Both the position numbers and the translations under genes were made by a program. A stretch of DNA of 64,000 nt from Oasisia sp. SBJ-2009 (lineage: Eukaryota; Annelida; Polychaeta; Sabellida; Siboglinidae), in assembly GCA_964017155.1 (NCBI GenBank), contig OZ024857.1:4877827-4941826 (forward strand), given 5' to 3'. Each line of letters opens with the position of its first letter. Position 1 is the first letter of the stretch. Shown in pieces: positions 9,237 through 23,600 of the stretch. The notes beneath the pieces were generated by a model, which was not told the origin of the DNA, ran no database searches, and worked only from the letters and a program-made list of their open reading frames with translations.

Positions 9237-11760
9237 GTCTGTGGACCTACGAGAGACTAGGTGAAGTGTATCTAGGTGAAGTGAACTTACGAGGAACTAG
9301 ATGCAGTGGACATATGAGGGACTAGGTGAAGTGTATCTAGAAGGGACAAAGTGAAGTACCTAGCAGGGACTAGATGAAGTGGACCAATTCCATTTAGGTG
9401 AATATGGAATTTGGAAGGATTATATGAAATGGTCTAAGGTTGGAGTATGTTAACTGAATGAAGTGGAATTAGGAGAGACTAGATGAAGTGGACATATGGA
9501 AGAGTAGGTGACGTGGACCGAAGCAGGAATAGATTAAAAGGTCCTGGTTGAGACTAGGTGAAATGGACCTACGAGGGCCTAGGTGAATGTGGACCTAGCA
9601 GGGACTAAGTGAATGAGGACTTAGCAGGGTCTAGGTGAAGTGGACCTAGCAGAGACTAACTGGAATGGAACTAGCAGGGACTAGGTGAATGTGGTCCTAG
9701 GAGGGACTATTGAAATGGAACTAACAGGGACTAGGTGAACATGGAGCTAACATGGACTAGGTGAATGACGAACTAGGAGGGACTTGGTGGACGTTGAGCT
9801 AAAAGAGACTAGGTGAATGAGGATCTAGGAGGGATTAAGTGAAGTGGACCTATCAGGAACTAGCTGAAATGGTCCTAGGAGAGACAACGTGACGAGGACT
9901 TGCTGTGAATCGCACCAAAGAAGGAATAAATGAGTGGACCCACGATGGACCAGGTGAACGTAGACATAGGAGGGACTAGGTAAATTGTACATATGAGGTA
10001 CCAGGCGAGGTGGGTCTAGCTGCTCGAGCTCTAGCAGGGATTAGAGGAAGTGCACCGAGAAGGGACCAGGTGGCGTGGACCAATTCTTCCTAGGTGAATG
10101 TGGACGTTGAGAGCATTATAATATGAAGTGGTCCAAAGTTGGAGTAAGGTAACTGAGGGAAGAAAGCTTAGGAGAGACTAGATGACATGGACATATGAAA
10201 GAAGAGGTGAAGCTACAAGGTGAAAGGGAACCTAGGGGATTAGGCGAATATGGACCTAGGAGGGACAAAGTGAATGAGGACTTAGCAGGGACTAGGTGAA
10301 GTGGACCTAGCGTGGGTCTAGCATCCATGACTAGCTTAAATGGACCTAGCAGGGACTAGGTGAATGTCGTCCTAGGAGGGACTATGTGAACGTGGAGCTA
10401 ACATGGACTGGGTGAATGAGTATCTAGGAGGGACTAGGTCAATGTGGACCTAGCATGGAGTAGGCCAATGTGGACCTAGCATGGAGTAGGTCAATGTGGA
10501 GCTAGGAGGGACTGGGTCAAAGTGGAACGTGGAGGTATTAGGCGAATGTGGACCTAGGTGGGACTAGGGAAATGTTGACCTAGTAGGGACTAGCTGAAAT
10601 GGACCAGGAGGGACTAGGTCAATGTAGATCTAGGAGAGGTTTGGTGAATATGGACCTAGGAGGGACTAGGTGAATGTGGACCAATTCCTCCTAGGTGAAT
10701 GTGGACCTTGCAAGTATTATAATATGAAGTGGTCCAACGTTGGAGTAGTTAACTGAGTGAAGTAGCTTAGGAGAGACTAGGTGAAGTGGACATATGAAAG
10801 CATAGGTGAAGTGGGTCTAAGCTGGAATAGATTAAATGGTCATAGGAGGGACTAGGTGAATGTGGACGTAGGAGGGACTCTGTGACGTGAACTGTGGAGG
10901 GACTTCGAGAATGCCAACACAGAAATGACTAGGCGAATTTGTTCCTAGGAGGTAGTAGGTGAAAATAGACATATGAAGGATTAGGTGAATATGGACCTAG
11001 GAGGGACTAGGTGAATATGGACCTAGCATGGACTAGGTGAATGTGGTCCTAGGAGGGAATAGGCGAACGTAGAACTAGGACCAAGGAGGGAGTAAATGAG
11101 TGGACCTAGGGTGGACTAGGTGAAGTGTACATATGAAGTACCATGTGAAGTCGACTTAGGAGAGACTATGTGAAGTGGGCATGGGAGGGACTAGATGACG
11201 TGCACCTAGAAGGGACAAGGTGAAATAGACCTAGCAGGGACAAGGTAAAGTTGATCACTTCCTCCTAGGTGAATGTGGACCTCGGAAGTATTGTAATATG
11301 ATTGGTACAAGGTTGGAGTAAGTTAACTGAGTGAAGTGAGCTTGGGAGATACTAGGTGAAGTGGACATATGAAAGAATAGGTGAAGTGGACCTAAGCATT
11401 AATATATGAAATGGTCCTAAGAGGGACTACGTGAATGTGGACCTAGCAGGGACTAGCTGAAATGGTCCTAGGAGGGAATACGTGAAGAGGACTTAGTCTT
11501 CCTAGAATGGAGTAAATGAGTGATGAGCTTAAGAGAGACTAAGTGAAGTTGGCATATGAAAGGATAGGTGAAGTGGACCTAAGCAGGAATAGACGAAATG
11601 TTCCTAAGAGCAACTAGATTAAATTAACCTAGGAGGATTCAGGGTGGTCCTAGGAGTGACTAGGTGAATATCACTTAGTCTTCCTAAGTGAAAGTGAATT
11701 TGGAAAGTTGATGTGAAGCGGAACAAGGAGGGAGTAATTGAGTTGACCTAGGAGGGACTA
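9237..11760. repeat. Satellite array, degenerate left margin
   Basis: Recognisable but strongly diverged relatives of the 26-bp monomer (GTGAAGTGGACCTAG, GGGACTAGGTGAA) with variable spacing. Superimposed is an older higher-order period: the landmark GTTGGAGTA...TTAACTGA occurs at 9,439, 10,138, 10,739 and 11,312 (intervals 699, 601 and 573 bp), each copy with the same neighbours (CCAATTC...CTAGGTGAA before, GACATATGAAAG after). The higher divergence fits an old array edge outside homogenising exchange. Confidence 0.95.
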
Positions 11761-14640
11761 AGTGAATGTGGACCTAGGAGGGCCTAGATGAATGTGGACC
11801 TAGCAGGGACTAGGCGAATGTGGACCTAGGAGGGACTAGGTGAATGTGGACTTAGCAGGGACTATGTGAATGTGGACCTAGGAGGGACTAGATGAATGTG
11901 GATATAGGAAGGACCAGGTGAATGTGGACTTAGCAGGGACTATGTGAATGTGGACCTAGGAGGGACTAGGTGAATGTGGACCTAGCAGGGACTATGTGAA
12001 TATGGAACTAGGAGGGATTAGGTGAATGTGGACTTAGCAGTGACTATGTGAATGTGGACCAAAGCGGGACTAGATGAATGTGGACTTAGCAGGGACTAGG
12101 TGAATATGGACCTTGGAGGGATTAGGTGAATGTGGACCTAGAAGGGACTAGATGAATGTGGACCTAGCAGGGACTAGGTGAATATGGACCTAGGAGGGAC
12201 TAGATGAATGTGGATCTAGGAGGGACTAGGTGAATATGGACTTAGGAGGGACTAGATGAATGTGGACCTAGGAGGGACTAGGTGAATATGGACCTAGGAG
12301 GGACTAGATGAATGTGGATCTAGGAGGGACTAGATGAATGTGGACCTAGGAGGGACTAGATGAATGTGGACCTAGGAGGGACTAGGTGAATATGGACCTA
12401 GGAGGGACTACATGAATGTGGACCTAGGAGGGACTAGGTGAATGTGGATTTAGCAGGGACTACGTGAATGTGGACCTAGGAGGGACTAGGTGAATGTGGA
12501 TTTAGCAGGGACTATGTGAATATGGACCTAGGAGGGACTAGGTGAATGTGGACCTAGGAGGGACTTGGTGAATGTGGACCTAGGAGGGACTAGGTGAATG
12601 TGGACCTAGGAGGGACCAGGTGAATGTGGACATAGGAGGGACTAGGTGAATGTGGACCTAGGAGGGACTAGGTGAATGTGGACCTAGGAGGGACTAGGTG
12701 AATGTGGAACTAGGAGGGACTATGTGATTGTGGACCTAGGAACGATTAGGTGAATGTGGACCTAGGAGGGACTAGGTGAATATAGATCTAGGAGGGACTA
12801 TGTGAATGTGGACCTAGGAGGGATTAGGTGAATATGGACCTAGGAGGGACTAGATGAATGTGGACCTAGAAGGGACTATTTCAATATGGACCTAGGAGGG
12901 ATTAGGTGAATGTGGACATAGCAATGACTATGTTAATGTGGACCAAGGCGGGACTCGGTTAATGTGGACCTAGGAGGGACTAGATGAATGTGGACTTAGC
13001 AGGGACTAGATGAATGTGGACCTAGCAGGGACTAGGTGAATGTGGATCTTGGAGGGACTAGGTGAATGTGGACTTAGCAGGGACTATGTGAATGTGGACC
13101 TAGGAGGAACTAGGTGAATGTGGACCTAGCATGGGACTAGGTGAATGTGGACTTAGGAGGGACTAGGTGAATGTGGACTTAGCAGGGACTATGTGAATGT
13201 GGACCTAGGCGGGACTAGATGAATGTGGATATGGGAAGGACCAGGTGAATGTGGACTTAGCAGGGACTACGTGAATGTGGACCTAGGAGGGACTAGGTGA
13301 ATGTGGACTTAGCAGGGACTACGTGAATGTGGACCTAGGAGGGACTAGGTGAATGTGGACCTAGCAGGGACTATATGAATATGGAACAAGGAGGGATTAG
13401 GTGAATGTGGACTTAGCAGTGACTATGTGAATGTGGACCAAGGCGGGACTAGATGAATGTGGACTTAGCAGGGACTATTGAATATGGACCTTGGAGGGAT
13501 TAGGTGAATGTGGACCTAGAAGGGACTATGTGAGTGTGGACCTAGGAGGGACTAGATGAATGTGGATATAGGAGGTACTAGGTGACTGTGTACCTAGGAG
13601 GGACTAGGTGAATGTGGACTTAGCAGGGACTAGGTGAATATTGACCTAGGAGGGACTAGATGAATGTGGATCTAGGAGGGACTAGGTGACTGTGGACCTA
13701 GGAGGGGCTATGCGAATGTGGACCAAGGCGGGACTAGGTTAATGTGGACCTAGGAGGGACTAGATGAATGTGGACTTAGCAGGGACTAGGTTAATGTGGA
13801 CCTAGAAGGGACTATGTGAATGTGGACATAAGAGGTACTAGGTGAATATGGACCTAGGAGGGACTATGTGATTGTGGACCTAAGAGGGACTAGCTCAATG
13901 TGGACCTAGGAGGGACTAAGTCAATGTGTACCTAGGAGGGACTAGGTGAATGTGTACCTAGGAGGGACTAGGTGAATGTGTACCTAGGAGGGACTAGGTG
14001 AATGTGGACCTAGGAGGGACTAGGTGAATGTGGACTTAGCAGGGACTGTGTGAATGTGGACCTAGGAGGGACCATGTGAATGTGGACTTGGGAGGAACTA
14101 GGTGAATGTGGACCTAGGAAGGACTATGTGAATGTGGACCTAGGAGGGACTAGGTGAATGTGGACTTAACAGTGACTATGTGATTGTGGACCTAGGAGGG
14201 ACCAGGTGAATTTGGATTTAGCATGGACTATGTGAATATGGACCTAGGAGGGACTAGATGAATGTGGGCCTAGGAGGGACTAGATGAAAGTGGACCTAGG
14301 AGGGACCAGGTGAATGTGGACATAGGAGGGACTAGATGAATGTGGACCTAGGAGGGACTAGGTGAATGTGGACATAGGAGGGACCAGGTGAATGTGGACA
14401 TAGTAGGGACTAGATGAATGTGGACCTAGGAGGGACTAGGTGAATGTGGACCTAGGAGGGACTAGATGAATGTGGACCTAGGAGGGACTAGGTGAATGTG
14501 GACCTAGGAGGGACTAGGTGAATGTGGACCTAGAAGGGACTAGGCGAATGTGGACTTAGCAGGGACCAGGTGAATGTGGACCTAGGAGGGACCAGGTGAA
14601 TGTGGCCATAGGAGGGACCAGGTGAATGTGGACCTAGGAG
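11761..14640. repeat. Satellite array, 26-bp monomers without the regular 2-kb order
   Basis: Clean 26-bp monomers starting GAATGTGGAC and including ACCTAGGAGGGACTAGGT. Variants (GGACTTAGCAGGG, GACCAAGGCGGG, GATATAGGA) recur with a looser ~1.4-kb order; for example the GATTAGG...CAGTGACTATG...CAAGGCGGG series near 12,015 recurs near 13,390. The AATATATTTGTCAAAAC landmark of the homogeneous part is absent. Confidence 0.95.
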
Positions 14641-17600
14641 GGTCTAGGTGAATGTCGACTTTGCAGGGACTTTGTGAATATATTTGTCAAAACTATGTGA
14701 ATATGGATCTAGGGGGGACTAGGTGAATGTGGACTTAGAAGGGACTATGCGATTGTGGACCTAGGAGGGACTAGGTGAATGTGGATTTAGCAGGGACTAT
14801 GTGAATATGGACCTAGGAGGGACTAGGTGAATGTGGACCTAGGAGGGATTAGGTGAATGTGGACCTAGGAGGGACTAGGTGAATGTGGACCTAGGAGGGA
14901 CTAGATGAATGTGGATCTAGGAGGTACTAGGTGACTGTGTACCTAGGAGGGACTAGGTGAATGTGGACTTAGCAGGGACTAGTTGAATATGGACCTAGGA
15001 GGGACTAGATGAATGTGGATCTAGGAGGTACTAGGTGACTGTGGACCTAGGAGGGGCTATGCGAATGTGGACTAAGGCGGGACTAGGTTAATGTGGACCT
15101 AGGAGGGACTAGATGAATGTGCACTTAGCAGGGACTAGGTGAATGTGGACCTAGAAGGGACTATGTGAATGTGAACATAGGAGGGACTAGGTGAATATGG
15201 ACCTAGGAGGGACTATGTGATTGTGGACCTAGGAGGGACTAGGTGAATATGTACCTAGGAGGGACTATGTGAATGTGGACCTAGGAGGGACCATGTGAAT
15301 GTGGACTTAGGAGGAACTAGGTGAATGTGGACCTAGGAGGGACTATGTGAATGTGGACCTAGGAGGGACTAGGTGAATGTGGACTTAACAGTGACTATGT
15401 GATTGTGGACCTAGGAGGGACCAGGTGAATGTGGATTTAGCATGGACTATGTGAATATGGACCTAGGAGGGACTAGATGAATGTGGGCCTAGGAGGGACT
15501 AGATGAAAGTGGACCTACGAGGGACCAGGTGAATGTGGACATAGGAGGGACTAGATGAATGTGGACCTAGGAGGGACTAGGTGAATGTGGACATAGGAGG
15601 GACCAGGTGAATGTGGACATAGTAGGGACTAGATGAATGTGGACCTATGAGGGACTAGATGAATGTGGACCTCGGAGGGACTAGATGAATGTGGACCTAG
15701 GAGGGACTAGGTGAATGTGGACCTAGGAGGGACTAGGTGAATGTGGACCTAGAAGGGACTAGGCGAATGTGGACTTAGCAGGGACCAGGTGAATGTGGAC
15801 CTAGGAGGGACCAGGTGAATGTGGACATAGGAGGGACCAGGTGAATGTGGACCTAGGAGGGTCTAGGTGAATGTCGACTTTGCAGGGACTTTGTGAATAT
15901 ATTTGTCAAAACTAGGTGAATATGGATCTAGGGGGGACTAGGTGAATGTGGACTTAGAAGGGACTATGCGATTGTGGACCTAGGAGGGACTAGGTGAATG
16001 TGGATTTTGCAGGGACTATGTGAATATGGACCTAGGAGGGACTAGGTGAATGTGGACCTAGGAGGGATTAGGTGAATGTGGATCTAGGAGGGACTAGGTG
16101 AATATGGATCTAGGAGGGACTAGGTGAATGTGGACTTAGAAGGGACTATGTGAGTGTGGACCTAGGAGGGACTAGATGAATGTGGATCTAGGAGGTACTA
16201 GGTGACTGTGTACCTAGGAGGGACTAGGTGAATGTGGACTTAGCAGGGACTAGGTGAATGTGCACTTAGCAGGGACTAGGTGAATGTGGACCTAGAAGGG
16301 ACTATGTGAATGTGGACATAGGAGGGACTAGGTGAATATGGACCTAGGAGGGACTATGTGATTGTGGACCTAGGAGGGACTAGGTGAATATGGACCTAGG
16401 AGGGACTATGTGAATGTGGACCTAGGAGGGACTAGCTCAATGTGGACCTAGGAGGGACTAAGTCAATGTGTACCTAGGAGGGACTAGGTGAATGTGGACC
16501 TAGGAGGGACTAGGTGAATGTGGACTTAGCAGGGACTGTGTGAATGTGGACCTAGGAGGGACTGTGTGAATGTGGACTTAGGAGGAACTGTGTGAATGTG
16601 GACTTAGGAGGGACTGTGTGAATGTGGACTTAGGAGGAACTAGGTGAATGTGGACCTAGGAGGGACTATGCGATTGTGGACCTAGGAGGGACTAGGTGAA
16701 TGTGGATTTAGGAGGAATTAGGTGAATATGGACCTAGGAGGGACTAGGTGAATGTGGACCTAGGAGGGATTAGGTGAATGTGGACCTAGGAGGGACTAGG
16801 TGAATATGGATCTAGAAGGGACTAGGTGAATGTGGACTTAGAAGGGACTATGTGAGTGTGGACCTAGGAGGGACTAGGTGAATATGGATCTAGGAGGGAC
16901 TAGGTGAATGTGGACCTAGGAGGGACTAGATGAATGTGGATCTAGGAGGTACTAGGTGACTGTGTACCTAGGAGGGACTAGGTGAATGTGGACTTAGCAG
17001 GGACTAGTTGAATATGGACCTAGGAGGGACTAGATGAATGTGGATCTAGGAGGTACTAGGTGACTGTGGACCTAGGAGGGGCTATGCGAATGTGGACTAA
17101 GGCGGGACTAGGTTAATGTGGACCTAGGAGGGACTAGATGAATGTGCACTTAGCAGGGACTAGGTGAATGTGGACCTAGAAGGGACTATGTGAATGTGGG
17201 CATAGGAGGGACTAGGTGAATATGGACCTAGGAGGGACTATGTGATTGTGGACCTAGGAGGGACTAGGTGAATATGGACCTAGGAGGGACTATGTGAATG
17301 TGGACCTAGGAGGGACCATGTGAATGTGGACTTAGGAGGAACTAGGTGAATGTGGACCTAGGAGGGACTATGTGAATGTGGACCTAGGAGGGACTAGGTG
17401 AATGTGGACTTAACAGTGACTATGTGATTGTGTACCTAGGAGGGACCAGGTGAATGTGGATTTAGCATGGACTATGTGAATATGGACCTAGGAGGGACTA
17501 GATGAATGTGGTCCTAGGAGGGACTAGATGAAAGTGGACCTAGGAGGGACCAGGTGAATGTGGACATAGGAGGGACTAGATGAATGTGGACCTAGGAGGG

Positions 17601-20600
17601 ACTAGGTGAATGTGGACATAGGAGGGACCAGGTGAATGTGGACATAGTAGGGACTAGATGAATGTGGACCTATGAGGGACTAGGTGAATGTGGACCTCGG
17701 AGGGACTAGATGAATGTGGACCTAGGAGGGACTAGGTGAATGTGGACCTAGGAGGGACTAGGTGAATGTGGACCTAGAAGGGACTAGGCGAATGTGGACT
17801 TAGCAGGGACCAGGTGAATGTGGACCTAGGAGGGACCAGGTGAATGTGGACATAGGAGGGACCAGGTGAATGTGGACCTAGGAGGGTCTAGGTGAATGTC
17901 GACTTTGCAGGGACTTTGTGAATATATTTGTCAAAACTAGGTGAATATGGATCTAGGGGGGACTAGGTGGATGTGGACTTAGAAGGGACTATGCGATTGT
18001 GGACCTAGGAGGGACTAGGTGAATGTGGATTTTGCAGGGACTATGTGAATATGGACCTAGGAGGGACTAGGTGAATGTGGACCTAGGAGGGATTAGGTGA
18101 ATGTGGATCTAGGAGGGACTAGGTGAATATGGATCTAGGAGGGACTAGGTGAATGTGGACTTAGAAGGGACTATGTGAGTGTGGACCTAGGAGGGACTAG
18201 ATGAATGTGGATCTAGGAGGTAATAGGTGACTGTGTACCTAGGAGGGACTAGGTGAATGTGGACTTAGCAGGGACTAGGTGAATATGGACCTAGGAGGGA
18301 CTAGATGAATGTGGATCTAGGAGGTACTAGGTGAGTGTGGACCTAGGAGTGGCTATGCGAATGTGGACTAAGGCGGGACTAGATGAATGTGCACTTAGCA
18401 GGGACTAGGTGAATGTGGACCTAGAAGGGACTATGTGAATGTGGACATAGGAGGGACTAGGTGAATATGGACCTAGGAGGGACTATGTGATTGTGGACCT
18501 AGGAGGGACTAGGTGAATATGGACCTAGGAGGGACTATGTGAATGTGGACCTAGGAGGGACTAGCTCAATGTGGACCTAGGAGGGACTAAGTCAATGTGT
18601 ACCTAGGAGGGACTAGGTGAATGTGTACCTAGGAGGGACTAGGTGAATGTGGACCTAGGAGGGACTAGGTGAATGTGGACTTAGCAGGGACTGTGTGAAT
18701 GTGGACCTAGGAGGGACTGTGTGAATGTGGACTTAGGAGGAACTATGCGATTGTGGACCTAGGAGGGACTAGGTGAATGTGGATTTAGGAGGAATTAGGT
18801 GAATATGGACCTAGGAGGGACTAGGTGAATGTGGACCTAGGAGGGATTAGGTGAATGTGGACCTAGGAGGGACTAGGTGAATATGGATGTAGAAGGGACT
18901 AGGTGAATGTGGACTTAGAAGGGACTATGTGAGTGTGGACCTAGGAGGGACTAGGTGAATATGGATCTAGGAGGGACTAGGTGAATGTGGACCTAGGAGG
19001 GACTAGATGAATGTGGATCTAGGAGGTACTAGGTGACTGTGTACCTAGGAGGGACTAGGTGAATGTGGACTTAGCAGGGACTAGTTGAATATGGACCTAG
19101 GAGGGACTAGATGAATGTGGATCTAGGAGGTACTAGGTGACTGTGGACCTAGGAGGGGCTATGCGAATGTGGACTAAGGCGGGACTAGGTTAATGTGGAC
19201 CTAGGAGGGACTAGATGAATGTGCACTTAGCAGGGACTAGGTGAATGTGGACCTAGAAGGGACTATGTGAATGTGGACATAGGAGGGACTAGGTGAATAT
19301 GGACCTAGGAGGGACTATGTGATTGTGGACCTAGGAGGGACTAGGTGAATATGGACCTAGGAAGGACTATGTGAATGTGGACCTAGGAGGGACCATGTGA
19401 ATGTGGACTTAGGAGGAACTAGGTGAATGTGGACCTAGGAGGGACTATGTGAATGTGGACCTAGGAGGGACTAGGTGAATGTGGAATTAACAGTGACTAT
19501 GTGATTATGGACCTAGGAGGGACCAGGTGAATGTGGATTTAGCATGGACTATGTGAATATGGACCTAGGAGGGACTAGATGAATGTGGTCCTAGGAGGGA
19601 CTAGATGAAAGTGGACCTAGGAGGGACCAGGTGAATGTGGACATAGGAGGGACTAGATGAATGTGGACCTAGGAGAGACTAGGTGAATGTGGACATAGGA
19701 GGGACCAGGTGAATGTGGACATAGTAGGGACTAGATGAATGTGGAGCTATGAGGGACTAGGTGAATGTGGACCTCGGAGGGACTAGATGAATGTGGACCT
19801 AGGAGGGACTAGGTGAATGTGGACCTAGGAGGGACTAGGTGAATGTGGACCTAGAAGGGACTAGGCGAATGTGGACTTAGCAGGGACCAGGTGAATGTGG
19901 ACCTAGGAGGGACCAGGTGAATGTGGACATAGGAGGGACCAGGTGAATGTGGACCTAGGAGGGTCTAGGTGAATGTCGACTTTGCAGGGACTTTGTGAAT
20001 ATATTTGTCAAAACTAGGTGAATATGGATCTAGGGGGGACTAGGTGAATGTGGACTTAGAAGGGACTATGCGATTGTGGACCTAGGAGGGACTAGGTGAA
20101 TGTGGATTTTGCAGGGACTATGTGAATATGGACCTAGGAGGGACTAGGTGAATGTGGACCTAGGAGGGATTAGGTGAATGTGGATCTAGGAGGGACTAGG
20201 TGAATATGGATCTAGGAGGGACTAGGTGAATGTGGACTTAGAAGGGACTATGTGAGTGTGGACCTAGGAGGGACTAGATGAATGTGGATCTAGGAGGTAA
20301 TAGGTGACTGTGTACCTAGGAGGGACTAGGTGAATGTGGACTTAGCAGGGACTAGGTGAATATGGACTTAGGAGGGACTAGATGAATGTGGATCTAGGAG
20401 GTACTAGGTGAGTGTGGACCTAGGAGGGGCTATGCGAATGTGGACTAAGGCGGGACTAGATGAATGTGCACTTAGCAGGGACTAGGTGAATGTGGACCTA
20501 GAAGGGACTATGTGAATGTGGACATAGGAGGGACTAGGTGAATATGGACCTAGGAGGGACTATGTGATTGTGGACCTAGGAGGGACTAGGTGAATATGGA

Positions 20601-23600
20601 CCTAGGAGGGACTATGTGAATGTGGACCTAGGAGGGACTAGCTCAATGTGGACCTAGGAGGGACTAAGTCAATGTGTACCTAGGAGGGACTAGGTGAATG
20701 TGGACCTAGGAGGGACTAGGTGAATGTGGACTTAGCAGGGACTGTGTGAATGTGGACCTAGGAGGGACTGTGTGAATGTGGACTTAGGAGGAACTGTGTG
20801 AATGTGGACCTAGGAGGGACTGTGTGAATGTGGACTTAGGAGGAACTAGGTGAATGTGGACCTAGGAGGGACTATGCGATTGTGGACCTAGGAGGGACTA
20901 GGTGAATGTGGATTTAGGAGGAATTAGGTGAATATGGACCTAGGAGGGACTAGGTGAATGTGGACCTAGGAGGGATTAGGTGAATGTGGACCTAGGAGGG
21001 ACTAGGTGAATATGGATCTAGAAGGGACTAGGTGAATGTGGACTTAGAAGGGACTATGTGAGTGTGGACCTAGGAGGGACTAGGTGAATATGGATCTAGG
21101 AGGGACTAGGTGAATGTGGACCTAGGAGGGACTAGATGAATGTGGATCTAGGAGGTACTAGGTGACTGTGTACCTAGGAGGGACTAGGTGAATGTGGACT
21201 TAGCAGGGACTAGTTGAATATGGACCTAGGAGGGACTAGATGAATGTGGATCTAGGAGGTACTAGGTGACTGTGGACCTAGGAGGGGCTATGCGAATGTG
21301 GACTAAGGCGGGACTAGGTTAATGTGGACCTAGGAGGGACTAGATGAATGTGCACTTAGCAGGGACTAGGTGAATGTGGACCTAGAAGGGACTATGTGAA
21401 TGTGGGCATAGGAGGGACTAGGTGAATATGGACCTAGGAGGGACTATGTGATTGTGGACCTAGGAGGGACTAGGTGAATATGGACCTAGGAGGGACTATG
21501 TGAATGTGGACCTAGGAGGGACCATGTGAATGTGGACTTAGGAGGAACTAGGTGAATGTGGACCTAGGAGGGACTATGTGAATGTGGACCTAGGAGGGAC
21601 TAGGTGAATGTGGACTTAACAGTGACTATGTGATTGTGGACCTAGGAGGGACCAGGTGAATGTGGATTTAGCATGGACTATGTGAATATGGACCTAGCAG
21701 GGACTAGATGAATGTGGTCCTAGGAGGGACTAGATGAAAGTGGACCTAGGAGGGACCAGGTGAATGTGGACATAGGAGGGACTAGATGAATGTGGACCTA
21801 GGAGGGACTAGGTGAATGTGGACATAGGAGGGACCAGGTGAATGTGGACATAGTAGGGACTAGATGAATGTGGACCTATGAGGGACTAGGTGAATGTGGA
21901 CCTCGGAGGGACTAGATGAATGTGGACCTAGGAGGGACTAGGTGAATGTGGACCTAGGAGGGACTAGGTGAATGTGGACCTAGAAGGGACTAGGCGAATG
22001 TGGACTTAGCAGGGACCAGGTGAATGTGGACCTAGGAGGGACCAGGTGAATGTGGACATAGGAGGGACCAGGTGAATGTGGACCTAGGAGGGTCTAGGTG
22101 AATGTCGACTTTGCAGGGACTTTGTGAATATATTTGTCAAAACTAGGTGAATATGGATCTAGGGGGGACTAGGTGGATGTGGACTTAGAAGGGACTATGC
22201 GATTGTGGACCTAGGAGGGACTAGGTGAATGTGGATTTTGCAGGGACTATGTGAATATGGACCTAGGAGGGACTAGGTGAATGTGGACCTAGGAGGGATT
22301 AGGTGAATGTGGATCTAGGAGGGACTAGGTGAATATGGATCTAGGAGGGACTAGGTGAATGTGGACTTAGAAGGGACTATGTGAGTGTGGACCTAGGAGG
22401 GACTAGATGAATGTGGATCTAGGAGGTAATAGGTGACTGTGTACCTAGGAGGGACTAGGTGAATGTGGACTTAGCAGGGACTAGGTGAATATGGACCTAG
22501 GAGGGACTAGATGAATGTGGATCTAGGAGGTACTAGGTGAGTGTGGACCTAGGAGGGGCTATGCGAATGTGGACTAAGGCGGGACTAGATGAATGTGCAC
22601 TTAGCAGGGACTAGGTGAATGTGGACCTAGAAGGGACTATGTGAATGTGGACATAGGAGGGACTAGGTGAATATGGACCTAGGAGGGACTATGTGATTGT
22701 GGACCTAGGAGGGACTAGGTGAATATGGACCTAGGAGGGACTATGTGAATGTGGACCTAGGAGGGACTAGCTCAATGTGGACCTAGGAGGGACTAAGTCA
22801 ATGTGTACCTAGGAGGGACTAGGTGAATGTGTACCTAGGAGGGACTAGGTGAATGTGGACCTAGGAGGGACTAGGTGAATGTGGACTTAGCAGGGACTGT
22901 GTGAATGTGGACCTAGGAGGGACTGTGTGAATGTGGACTTAGGAGGAACTATGCGATTGTGGACCTAGGAGGGACTAGGTGAATGTGGATTTAGGAGGAA
23001 TTAGGTGAATATGGACCTAGGAGGGACTAGGTGAATGTGGACCTAGGAGGGATTAGGTGAATGTGGACCTAGGAGGGACTAGGTGAATATGGATCTAGAA
23101 GGGACTAGGTGAATGTGGACTTAGAAGGGACTATGTGAGTGTGGACCTAGGAGGGACTAGGTGAATATGGATCTAGGAGGGACTAGGTGAATGTGGACCT
23201 AGGAGGGACTAGATGAATGTGGATCTAGGAGGTATAAGGTGACTGTGTACCTAGGAGGGACTAGGTGAATGTGGACTTAGCAGGGACTAGTTGAATATGG
23301 ACCTAGGAGGGACTAGATGAATGTGGATCTAGGAGGTACTAGGTGACTGTGGACCTAGGAGGGGCTATGCGAATGTGGACTAAGGCGGGACTAGGTTAAT
23401 GTGGACCTAGGAGGGACTAGATGAATGTGCACTTAGCAGGGACTAGGTGAATGTGGACCTAGAAGGGACTATGTGAATGTGGACATAGGAGGGACTAGGT
23501 GAATATGGACCTAGGAGGGACTATGTGATTGTGGACCTAGGAGGGACTAGGTGAATATGGACCTAGGAGGGACTATGTGAATGTGGACCTAGGAGGGACC

